64,000 nt of DNA from Kriegella aquimaris. Its GTDB lineage: Bacteria > Bacteroidota > Bacteroidia > Flavobacteriales > Flavobacteriaceae. Below are positions 30,611 to 38,443 of this stretch, one piece after another (position 1 is the stretch's first letter; every line of letters begins with the position of its first letter). The stretch covers positions 992,001 to 1,056,000 of the forward strand of contig NZ_FNGV01000001.1 in the NCBI RefSeq assembly GCF_900103215.1. Direction: 5' to 3'. Both the position numbers and the translations under genes were made by a program. The notes beneath the pieces are model-generated. The model saw only the letters and a list, made by a program, of their open reading frames with translations. It did no database searches and was not told the DNA's origin.

Positions 30611-31159
30611 ATGGATGAACTTATTGACATACTCGATAAAGATGGAAACTTTACGGGTGTAACCGCCATGAAGTCTGAAGCACACCGCAAAGGACTCTTT
30701 CATAACTCCATTCATATTTGGTTCTACACCAAAGATGGCCGTCTATTGATACAGCAGCGGGCTAAAAATAAAGATACCCACCCCCTATTTTGGGATGTTT
30801 CGGTGGCCGGCCATGTAGGTGCAGGCGAAGAAATCGAAGAATCGGCGATTCGCGAAGCAGAAGAGGAAATCGGCGTACATATCTCTAAAAACGACTTAGA
30901 GAAAATCGGAGTTTTCAAATCGGTACACAAGCACCACGACACGTTAATCGACTGCGAATATCACCATACCTACCTTTGTGAGTTAAAAGTGCCGTTAGGA
31001 AGCCTTAAAAAGCAAGAAAGCGAAGTAGCGGACCTCTCCCTAATATCACTTATTCAATTTGCACAGGAAACTTGGGGTTTGGCAAACCCTCAAAAGTATG
31101 TTCCTTATGATGTTGACTACTACAAGACCGTCATCAAAAGCATAAAAAAAAGATTGTAA
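30611..31159 (+). CDS. Nudix hydrolase, YfcD/isopentenyl-diphosphate-isomerase-like
   Basis: A 182-residue Nudix domain protein. The Nudix box is GHVGAGEEIEESAIREAEEEIG (about residues 67-88; all key positions of G-x5-E-x7-REVxEExGU except the usual V). The start MDELIDILDKDGNFTGVTAMK and HNSIHIWFYTKDGRLLIQQR are typical of the YfcD/IDI-like group. The substrate is unclear, because the isomerase-specific cysteine is not evident. It is tail to tail with hisS, only 8 bp apart. Confidence 0.9.
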   Translation: MDELIDILDKDGNFTGVTAMKSEAHRKGLFHNSIHIWFYTKDGRLLIQQRAKNKDTHPLFWDVSVAGHVGAGEEIEESAIREAEEEIGVHISKNDLEKIGVFKSVHKHHDTLIDCEYHHTYLCELKVPLGSLKKQESEVADLSLISLIQFAQETWGLANPQKYVPYDVDYYKTVIKSIKKRL

Positions 31160-31167
31160 TAGAAAAA

Positions 31168-32556
31168 CTAATTAGTTGATTCAAACTCCTTCAAAAAGGC
31201 TTCTGGATTCTTTAAGTTGTATGTTTCCTGGGTTCCACTTATCATATCTTTCACCACAAACGAATCTTCGCTTAATTCTTGCTCCCCAATCAAAATGACA
31301 TAGGGAACATTACGGTTATTGGCATACTTAAACTGTTTGTTAATTTTCACGCTGGAAGGATACAAATCAGCCTTTACCCCGGCACCCCTAAGTGTGCTTA
31401 CCAGTTTTAAGGCCGCCAATGCTTCTCTATCCCCAAAGTTTAGACAAAGCACCTCTAAGGAGCGATCTATGGCTTCTGGAAACAAATTCAATTCTTCCAG
31501 TACAAGATAAATACGGTCCAAACCGAAAGAAATACCAACGCCACTGACATCCTTGAGTCCGAATATACCAGTGAGGTCATCATAACGACCACCTCCACCG
31601 ATGGAACCCATTTTCACGCCTTGTGGGGCGCCAACCTCAAAAATAGCACCTGTATAATAGTTAAGTCCACGAGCCAAGGTAACATCAATCGAAAGTTGTG
31701 CCGATTGTAAGCCCAACATCTCAATAGTATCGACAATAAATCGAAGTTCTTCTACTCCTTTGGAGCCATCTTCAGAAGTGGCCAATAGTTCTTTGAGAAC
31801 AGTCAGTTGTTCGGAGTTCGTACCAGAAAGGGAAAACAATGGGGACGCCTTGGCAATAGCTTCTTCGGAAATACCCTTTTGCAGCATTTCTTTCTTTATA
31901 CCGGCTTCACCGATTTTATCCAATTTATCCAAAGCCACCGTAAAGTCGATCAGCTTATCTTTTGCCCCGATGATTTCAGCAATACCTGCTAAAATTTTCC
32001 GATTGTTTAGTTTGATATTGACTCCCTTCAATCCCAACTCGGTAAAGACGGCATCGTACAATTGCACAAATTCTACCTCTTGCAACAACGAATCGGCACC
32101 AACAACATCGGCATCGCATTGATAAAACTCACGAAAACGCCCTTTTTGCGGTCGGTCGGCACGCCATACCGGTTGTATCTGGTAGCGTTTAAAAGGGAAA
32201 TCTATCTCGTTCTGATGCATGACCACATAACGTGCAAACGGTACGGTCAGGTCATAACGCAGTGCTTTTTCCGAAATCTGAGAGCTAATTGCATTTGAAT
32301 CCTTCGACTCATAGGTCGCACTATCCACTTTACTAATATAATCCCCGGAATTTAAAATCTTAAAAATTAAACGATCGCCTTCATCACCGTATTTGCCCAT
32401 TAGTGTTTCGGAGTTTTCAAAGGAGGGTGTCTCTATCAGTTGAAAACCGAAGGTTTCGAAGTGCTTCTTTATTATTGTAAAAATATAATTGCGCTTCGCA
32501 ACTTCTGAAGGTGAAAAATCACGTGTTCCCTTAGGTATGCCCGGTTTTTGTGCCAT
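31168..32556 (-). CDS. hisS: Histidyl-tRNA synthetase
   Basis: HisRS charges tRNA-His. The 462-residue class II enzyme has motif 2 in FRREFYQ-like GRFREFYQCDADVVG, the histidine-A loop ARGLNYYTGAIFEV, and motif 3 MGSIGGGGRYDDL with GISFGLDRIYLVLEEL, then a C-terminal anticodon-binding domain (SLEVLCLNFGDREALAALKL). Length and order are normal. It appears monocistronic. Confidence 0.98.
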   Translation of the reverse strand: MAQKPGIPKGTRDFSPSEVAKRNYIFTIIKKHFETFGFQLIETPSFENSETLMGKYGDEGDRLIFKILNSGDYISKVDSATYESKDSNAISSQISEKALRYDLTVPFARYVVMHQNEIDFPFKRYQIQPVWRADRPQKGRFREFYQCDADVVGADSLLQEVEFVQLYDAVFTELGLKGVNIKLNNRKILAGIAEIIGAKDKLIDFTVALDKLDKIGEAGIKKEMLQKGISEEAIAKASPLFSLSGTNSEQLTVLKELLATSEDGSKGVEELRFIVDTIEMLGLQSAQLSIDVTLARGLNYYTGAIFEVGAPQGVKMGSIGGGGRYDDLTGIFGLKDVSGVGISFGLDRIYLVLEELNLFPEAIDRSLEVLCLNFGDREALAALKLVSTLRGAGVKADLYPSSVKINKQFKYANNRNVPYVILIGEQELSEDSFVVKDMISGTQETYNLKNPEAFLKEFESTN

Positions 32557-32650
32557 TTAATTTCGTTCTATTGCAATAATCCCGTTTAGCCGTGAATTGT
32601 ATGACAGCAGGGAAAGTTTTTAGTTTTTCTCTATTTTCTCGAATATCGAC

Positions 32651-33121
32651 TTATCCGATTACTTTATCAAACCATTGGTAGAGCTCACCTTGAGTGATAA
32701 CCGCACCTTGTTGTATCAATTTGAATTTATCGAGGTTTTTGTCTTCGGTATATGCCTTTGAAGCGGTAAGATAGTCGACAAAATCAGATTGCCAGTTCTT
32801 TTTGAACCAATTGAAACCTACCGTCGTCGTCAAATCAATTTCAGGGTTCATCACCTTTACCGAAATCAATTTCATTTCTTTTTCCGATAATTGAAAAAGG
32901 TGCATTTGCTGGGCCGAGATATTCTCCAAATAGTTCACTTTGGTCAATACACCTTCCCAAACAAGGTCACTAAAGACATCTATTTCTTCTTCGGCCACCT
33001 CTGGCTTCTCTTCCTTTAAATTCTTCCATTCCTCCCCAGTAATCGACTGGGTCGCCAAGAAATTAATAAACTCTTGATGCAGTTCTTCCAGCTGCTGCTT
33101 TGTAAGTCGTGTATATTTCAT
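32651..33121 (-). CDS. DUF6495-like cytoplasmic protein
   Basis: A 156-residue acidic protein with no signal peptide or membrane segment. It starts MKYTRLTKQQLEELHQEFIN and ends with QGAVITQGELYQWFDKVIG; these features recall the flavobacterial family DUF6495, whose function is unknown. The start codon follows the T-run of the terminator of the upstream receptor gene, and a promoter -7 octamer overlaps that region, so the gene has its own start of transcription. Confidence 0.75.
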   Translation of the reverse strand: MKYTRLTKQQLEELHQEFINFLATQSITGEEWKNLKEEKPEVAEEEIDVFSDLVWEGVLTKVNYLENISAQQMHLFQLSEKEMKLISVKVMNPEIDLTTTVGFNWFKKNWQSDFVDYLTASKAYTEDKNLDKFKLIQQGAVITQGELYQWFDKVIG

Positions 33122-33126
33122 AAAAA

Positions 33127-33146
33127 ACCGCCCTTTTTGGGGCGGT
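33127..33146 (-). terminator. Terminator of the Oar-like receptor gene
   Basis: On the minus strand ACCGCCC pairs with GGGCGGT around a 6-base loop, then six T run straight into the ATG of the DUF6495 gene (33121). Confidence 0.9.
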
Positions 33147-33147
33147 G

Positions 33148-33155
33148 CAAAATTA
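33148..33155 (-). promoter_or_regulatory. Promoter -7 element of the DUF6495-like gene
   Basis: Minus-strand TAATTTTG fits TAnnTTTG and lies immediately before the terminator hairpin of the previous gene; transcription would start inside the hairpin arm. The -33 (TTC) falls at the end of the receptor coding sequence. Confidence 0.5.
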
Positions 33156-33167
33156 AGGATTTTGTTA

Positions 33168-36100
33168 TTAATTGAACGTATATCGCACGCCTAATTGGGC
33201 CTGCCATCTCGATTGTAGACTTGAGTCGAAACTGAAGGTTTCTTTTAAATTAGGGTCAAAGGTATAAACCGGGTTTCGGTCGGCATCGACCGATACACCC
33301 AATACTTCTTGATTCGTTGGTATTTGAACCACACCCCAATCCGAAGATATCAAATTACCCAAATTCAATACATCTAAACTTAATTGTAATGTATTCTTGT
33401 TCCCAAATTTAATATCCTGTAACACTTTCATATCCCAACGGCTTCTCCAAGGTGATAAGGCTCCGTATCTTTCCGCATACTTTCCGCGATTATCACTTAA
33501 ATAGTCGTCTTGTTGTATAAAAGCCTCATAGGCCTCGGCCTGTCCGGCACCACTAAAGGTCATTTGGTTTATTTCGGAAGCTGTCGGAATGTAAATTAAA
33601 TCATTGTTTCGCGAGGTGACTTGGTCATTATTGATGTTCCCCGCATTCAGATAATTATAACGTCCGCCTTGGGCATATTCAAAAAACGATGATATTGTCG
33701 TACCTGTTTTAAAAGCTTTTGAAATTACACCTATAAATCGGTGAGTATCGCCATATTTTGAAAAGGAAAGCACATCGCTATTGGCATTTCCTGCAATCGC
33801 GTTTCCGTCAAAAGCATCACCGGTAATTTCAGCTTCGATAGAGTTTACATCTTTTGAATTCAAATAGCTATAAGCAAGACTAGTGAATAAGTCATTATCA
33901 AAGTTCTTTTGTGCCTTGAGTACTGCATTTATAACCCTCCCTTTGTCAGAATTAGAAAAAACATAACCACTATTGACCCAATCACTATCAGCATAGTAAG
34001 GTCTGTTATCTACACCGTTCAACGTTTGCGACGGTGCGCTCAAACCCCAGTTCTGCACATGTGCAGCATTTATATCTTTGGTATATGACAAATCTGTAGT
34101 TAAAACGACACCATTCTCCATTTTATAATCGGCGCCAAGACTTGTGCGCCAAACTTGTGGCCATTGATAATCAGGGTCTATGATCTGGTAGAAAAATACG
34201 TCAACCCCCTGAACTTGATTACCTAACCAAACAAATGGGAATCGCCCGGTGAATAATCCGGTTCCTCCCCGTATCTGCAAAGTCCGATCGTTTTTAACAT
34301 CCCAATTAAAACCCACTCGAGGTGACACCAAAAGGTCATTCGATGGCATTTTCTCAGAATCTAAAAAAACTTGGTCTCCTGTTTCCGGATTCGTGTAGGG
34401 TATCGACGGCACGTATGTTCCGGTCGCCCCACCTTTTCTAGCAATATTTTCGCGAACTTTTTCGGCCGTATCAAAATATAGTGGCTTATCAAATCGTACG
34501 CCGTACGTTAACTTAAAATTTTCGGTGGTGTTCCATTCATCTTGAAAGTAAAATGCCAATTGGCCTACATTCGTCTCCGCCAAAGACCATCCGCCCATAT
34601 TTCCGGTACCATTGGCTTCTGAAGAGTTTCGTATTGAAATAGCTGAATTGATAGCGCTTTGATAAAACGACACTAAGGCTGCTTCATTTGCAGGATCCCT
34701 GAACTCGGCAATCGAACCTGTCGGAAAGAAGGTGCCTTGGGCACCATATCCGCCAAGGTTGAACGAGTTGGCGAATTGGAATTTTTCAAAAGAAATGCCA
34801 ACGGTAAAAGTATGGTCGCCCTTAAAGAAGTTTAGATTGTTAGTTAATTGAAAAACTTTTTGATCTAACTTGTTATTAATTGAAAAGGGCTCGTGACCCG
34901 CTATAATGTAGTTGGAACCTCCAGATTCGTCTAATAATGTTATTGCCGGAGCCGGCGTTGATTTAGGGTTCCTAAAATCATCAAAAACAGTATAACCTAC
35001 TTGTAATTTGTTGATGGCTTCGTCTGATAAAGTCGAATTCAATTCCACCTGTACCGAATTAATCTTATTATTTATTTGATAACCGGCATTTTCGAATTGC
35101 AAAGTCGCAGGGTTTGGCCCCCTAAAGCCCAAGGCCGTTGGGTGTGCCGGTTTTTCTTTAGAGGCATCCAAAAAATTATAGATAACAGCAAGCCTGTTTT
35201 TATCATTGATGTTCCAATCCAATTTAAAGATTCCTTTGGTGGATTGTTGATCAAAGTTAAACCCTTCAAACTTTCCTGGATCATAAAATTCGCCGTTACC
35301 TATAGATACCTGTCGCAGCACATTGCTGACAAGTTCAAAGTCAGAAGCCAATACCCGTGATTCATTAATAGCTCCAGTTCCCCGATTTGGAAGAAAGGCA
35401 GAACCCAAATCACTTCTTTCGTCGCGTTCGAAATTGGCAAAGAAGAATAGTTTGTTTTTTATTATGGGACCACCGATACTAATTCCATATTGACTTTGAC
35501 TTAGGTCTGCCTTAAAGACATCTTGACCTTTGATTTTACCCCCGGTCATGTCTTCATTTCTAAAAAAACCGTAAACCGTACCGTAAAATTCATTGGTACC
35601 ACTTTTCGTTACTGCATTGACAGATGCACCGGTGAAGCCCGATAAAGTAACATCGTAAGGAGCGGTGGTTACTTGAATCTGTTCTATGGCATCAATTGAA
35701 ATCGGGTTCGCCTCTGTCTGTCCACCTGGTTGGGCAGCATCAAGACCAAAGGGGTTGTTGAAAATAGCACCATCCAATGAAAAGTTATTGTATTGGTCAT
35801 TTCTACCACCAAAAGAGCCTCCGCTTGCGGTAGGCTCCAATCTTGTAAAATCATTTGTTGATCTTGAAATGGTAGGCAATCGAGTCAGTTCTCTTCTACC
35901 TACCGAAGTTTCCGCGCCAGTTCTATCGCTTCCAAAGGTACCGGCCTGATCGGAGACCACGATAACCTCGTCAAGCGATTGGCTTTCCGATGCCAAGGTG
36001 ACATCAAGGTTAAATGTTTTCCCAAGTGTCAAAAGCACATCACTTTGCGCGTAACTCTGAAAACCAATGTAAGAAATCGTTATTTCGTAAGGCCCACCAA

Positions 36101-36314
36101 CTCTTAAGTTCAATAGGTTGAATCTACCATCTTCATTGGTAATGGCCCCGTACTTCGTCCCTGTGGGTTTATGTAAGGCCACCACGTTGGCTCCCAAGAG
36201 TGGTTCGCTTTGATTATCTACCACTGTTCCTCTAATATTGGAAGTGGTCACCTGCGATGTGACGGAAAAAGTTAAAAATAGAGAACAGACAAATAGCAGT
36301 ATTTTGTATTTCAT
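33168..36314 (-). CDS. Oar-like TonB-dependent outer-membrane receptor
   Basis: A 1048-residue outer-membrane protein of the Oar type. It has a signal peptide (ILLFVCSLFLTFSVTSQ), a carboxypeptidase-like domain (NIRGTVVDNQSEPLLGANVV ... RVGGPYEITISYIGFQ), the DEVIVVSDQAG box, a plug (FGGRNDQYNNFSLDGAIFNN; TLSGFTGASVNAVTKSGTNEF) and a long barrel ending in LGVRYTFN. Oar of Myxococcus is needed for adhesion and development and takes part in peptide or protein uptake or export; the ligand here is unknown. It is transcribed alone, between two terminators. Confidence 0.93.
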   Translation of the reverse strand: MKYKILLFVCSLFLTFSVTSQVTTSNIRGTVVDNQSEPLLGANVVALHKPTGTKYGAITNEDGRFNLLNLRVGGPYEITISYIGFQSYAQSDVLLTLGKTFNLDVTLASESQSLDEVIVVSDQAGTFGSDRTGAETSVGRRELTRLPTISRSTNDFTRLEPTASGGSFGGRNDQYNNFSLDGAIFNNPFGLDAAQPGGQTEANPISIDAIEQIQVTTAPYDVTLSGFTGASVNAVTKSGTNEFYGTVYGFFRNEDMTGGKIKGQDVFKADLSQSQYGISIGGPIIKNKLFFFANFERDERSDLGSAFLPNRGTGAINESRVLASDFELVSNVLRQVSIGNGEFYDPGKFEGFNFDQQSTKGIFKLDWNINDKNRLAVIYNFLDASKEKPAHPTALGFRGPNPATLQFENAGYQINNKINSVQVELNSTLSDEAINKLQVGYTVFDDFRNPKSTPAPAITLLDESGGSNYIIAGHEPFSINNKLDQKVFQLTNNLNFFKGDHTFTVGISFEKFQFANSFNLGGYGAQGTFFPTGSIAEFRDPANEAALVSFYQSAINSAISIRNSSEANGTGNMGGWSLAETNVGQLAFYFQDEWNTTENFKLTYGVRFDKPLYFDTAEKVRENIARKGGATGTYVPSIPYTNPETGDQVFLDSEKMPSNDLLVSPRVGFNWDVKNDRTLQIRGGTGLFTGRFPFVWLGNQVQGVDVFFYQIIDPDYQWPQVWRTSLGADYKMENGVVLTTDLSYTKDINAAHVQNWGLSAPSQTLNGVDNRPYYADSDWVNSGYVFSNSDKGRVINAVLKAQKNFDNDLFTSLAYSYLNSKDVNSIEAEITGDAFDGNAIAGNANSDVLSFSKYGDTHRFIGVISKAFKTGTTISSFFEYAQGGRYNYLNAGNINNDQVTSRNNDLIYIPTASEINQMTFSGAGQAEAYEAFIQQDDYLSDNRGKYAERYGALSPWRSRWDMKVLQDIKFGNKNTLQLSLDVLNLGNLISSDWGVVQIPTNQEVLGVSVDADRNPVYTFDPNLKETFSFDSSLQSRWQAQLGVRYTFN

Positions 36315-36348
36315 AATCGAGAAGTGTTAGTTTACTCTAAAATAAAAC

Positions 36349-36377
36349 AAAAAAAAAGAGTTATGCATGCATAACTC
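36349..36377 (-). terminator. Terminator of the rpsF-rpsR-rplI operon
   Basis: A perfect 20-bp palindrome at 36358-36377 (GAGTTAT arms) is followed on the minus strand by nine T. The promoter-like TATTTTAG of the Oar-like gene begins only 5 bp further on (36337-36344). Confidence 0.9.
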
Positions 36378-36403
36378 CTTTAACTTATCAACCGTCTAAT
36401 AGA

Positions 36404-36856
36404 CTATTTTTGGGCGGCGACCACTTCGAAGGCGAAGTCGACAACAACATCCCTGTGCAGTCTAATCTGCGCATTGTAAGGTCCGGTTCTTTTAACTGAA
36501 CCACCCAGAATGTTAATATATTTTTTGTCGATTGTATGTCCTTCCTTGCTTAATGCCTCAGCCAAATCAATAGTAGTGACAGATCCGAACAATTTGTCTC
36601 CAGCTCCAGTCTTCGCTGAAATTTTCATTTCAAGCGCTTTTAAAGCTTCGGCTGTTTTGCTGGCAGCATCTACTACTTTCTTTTCTTTATGGGCCCTTTG
36701 CTTTAAATTCTCGGCCAACACTTTTTTGGCTGAAGAGGTAGCGATAGCAGCTAATCCCTGAGGAATAAGGTAATTTCTACCATAGCCATTCTTTACACTT
36801 ACCAAATCATCTTTAAAGCCCAAGTGCTCTACATCTTGTTTTAATATAACTTCCAT
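36404..36856 (-). CDS. rplI: 50S ribosomal protein L9
   Basis: A 150-residue bL9: MEVILKQDVEHLGFKDDLVSVKNGYGRNYLIP is the highly conserved N-terminal domain (given in two parts, 1-18 and 19-32), followed by the long connecting helix and the C-terminal rRNA-binding domain. Third gene of the ribosomal operon, 14 bp after rpsR. Confidence 0.99.
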   Translation of the reverse strand: MEVILKQDVEHLGFKDDLVSVKNGYGRNYLIPQGLAAIATSSAKKVLAENLKQRAHKEKKVVDAASKTAEALKALEMKISAKTGAGDKLFGSVTTIDLAEALSKEGHTIDKKYINILGGSVKRTGPYNAQIRLHRDVVVDFAFEVVAAQK

Positions 36857-36870
36857 AGTATACTTTTCTT

Positions 36871-37167
36871 TTATTTTAATAAATCACCAACATAAGGCAT
36901 CAAAGCTATATGACGCGCTCTTTTAACCGCTTGGGCTACTTTTCGTTGATATTTTAAGGAAGTTCCTGTTAGTCTTCTGGGAAGTAATTTCCCTTGCTCG
37001 TTCACCAACTTCATCAAGAAATCAGCGTCTTTATAATCGATATACTTGATACCCGATTTTTTGAACCGACAATATTTCTTTTTGGTGTTTGTCTCAATAT
37101 TCAATGGGGTCAAATACCTGATTTCCCCATCTTTCTTTCCTTTCGCCTGTTGTTGTAAAGTTGCCAT
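36871..37167 (-). CDS. rpsR: 30S ribosomal protein S18
   Basis: A 98-residue bS18. The core [20 protein letters not shown] and [19 protein letters not shown], with the basic [12 protein letters not shown] tail, are typical. The N-terminal extension of about 20 residues is normal for Bacteroidota. S18 binds the 30S platform next to S6. It starts 4 bp after rpsF. Confidence 0.99.
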   Translation of the reverse strand: MATLQQQAKGKKDGEIRYLTPLNIETNTKKKYCRFKKSGIKYIDYKDADFLMKLVNEQGKLLPRRLTGTSLKYQRKVAQAVKRARHIALMPYVGDLLK

Positions 37168-37171
37168 GTTC

Positions 37172-37510
37172 TTACGCTTTAGTTTTTAACCTACTTCTTC
37201 TTTTCTCAGCCCACTCGATAGCGTGCTTATCTAATTTAACGGTCAAAAAGCGCATAACACGCTCATCTCTTCGGAACTCTTGCTCATACGAGCCAATGAC
37301 TTCACCAGTACCGGTAAATTCGAACAAATGGTAAAAACCACTTTTCTTGTGTTGTATGGGATAGGCCAATTTCTTTAGCCCCCAATTTTCTTTGGAGACC
37401 ATTTTGGCTCCATTGTTAATTAAGAAATCCTCGAATTTCTTAACTGTTTCCTCTATCTGAGTATCAGACAGAACGGGATTCAAAATGAAAACAGTTTCGT
37501 AATGGTTCAT
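37172..37510 (-). CDS. rpsF: 30S ribosomal protein S6
   Basis: A 112-residue bS6 with the typical start [16 protein letters not shown], then [20 protein letters not shown] and [15 protein letters not shown]-like [19 protein letters not shown]. It heads the rpsF-rpsR-rplI operon. Its leader is only about 17 bases, too short for the structured S6:S18-binding leader described in other bacteria. Confidence 0.99.
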   Translation of the reverse strand: MNHYETVFILNPVLSDTQIEETVKKFEDFLINNGAKMVSKENWGLKKLAYPIQHKKSGFYHLFEFTGTGEVIGSYEQEFRRDERVMRFLTVKLDKHAIEWAEKRRSRLKTKA

Positions 37511-37532
37511 ATTAATTCATATTTTAGGAGCG

Positions 37533-37563
37533 CAAAAGTAAGAATATTTACGACTATTTACAA
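37533..37563 (-). promoter_or_regulatory. Promoter of the rpsF operon
   Basis: Minus strand TTG (37561-37563), 20 bp, then TACTTTTG (37533-37540): a good Bacteroidota promoter, 22 bp before the rpsF start. Confidence 0.65.
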
Positions 37564-37741
37564 GAAAACGGAAAAATCTTCGTTATGGTTTAGATATCAT
37601 AATAATCGAACTTAACCTAAATTTAAAGTATGGTCGTTGTCAATTACACAGCATTTTATGCAATGTTTACAAATTTTATTGCCGTTTAACGTGTTTTTTC
37701 AGTAATTTGTCGATGATTTAACCCCTCAAATCAATCCATTT

Positions 37742-38434
37742 ATGAAATTAAGAAGTATAATCGTAGATGATTCATCTATGCAGCGCATGGCAGTGGCGAA
37801 GCTGGTCAACAGCCATCCCAATCTGGCTATGGTGGCTGAGTACACCAATGCCATTGAAGCCAAGAACGGCATCAAGAACAACGAAATCGACCTAATTTTC
37901 CTAGATGTCGAAATGCCTATTATCAACGGATTCGACCTACTCGAGTCGTTGGAGAATAGCCCTCAAGTAATTTTAATTACCGGTAAACCTGATTACGCCC
38001 TTAAGGCGTTTGATTACGATGTTACCGATTATTTGCACAAACCTATTACTATGGCACGTTTTGATGCTTCGGTAAAGAGAGCTGTGGCCAAATATGAGCA
38101 AATGCACAGGGTCAACGAAGATGAGGAACATATTTTCGTAAAAAGTAACCTCAAAAAGAGAAAGGTCATACTTAATGATATCAAATGGGTGGAAGCCCTT
38201 GGAGACTATATCAAATTGGTGACCGATGAGGCCAATATTGTAATTCTTTCGACAATGAAGTCTTTTGAAAAGCAATTGCCAGAAGATAAATTCCTACGTA
38301 TTCATAAATCGTATATCGTGAATTTAGAAAAAGTAGAAAAATTCAACAGCAAGAATGTTGAAGTTAGCGGACGTTCCATTCCATTGAGCAGAAACAAAAA
38401 AACGGAATTGGCCGAAGCTTTGAACAACGTATAA
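37742..38434 (+). CDS. LytTR response regulator
   Basis: A 230-residue two-domain regulator. The receiver domain (about 1-115) has the acidic pair in IIVDDSSMQ, the phosphoacceptor aspartate in LIFLDVEMP, and the lysine in YLHKPI. The C-terminal LytTR DNA-binding domain (about 130-228) shows HIFVKSNLKKRKVI, IKWVEALGDYIKLV and FLRIHKSYIVNLEKV. No sensor kinase gene is adjacent, so it is an orphan here. Its terminator lies inside the convergent priA gene. Confidence 0.95.
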   Translation: MKLRSIIVDDSSMQRMAVAKLVNSHPNLAMVAEYTNAIEAKNGIKNNEIDLIFLDVEMPIINGFDLLESLENSPQVILITGKPDYALKAFDYDVTDYLHKPITMARFDASVKRAVAKYEQMHRVNEDEEHIFVKSNLKKRKVILNDIKWVEALGDYIKLVTDEANIVILSTMKSFEKQLPEDKFLRIHKSYIVNLEKVEKFNSKNVEVSGRSIPLSRNKKTELAEALNNV

Positions 38435-38443
38435 ACCAGCTTC

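Noticed and set aside
37511-37532. S6:S18-binding leader before rpsF
   Set aside because: The promoter octamer leaves a leader of about 17 bases, too short for the known structured motif.
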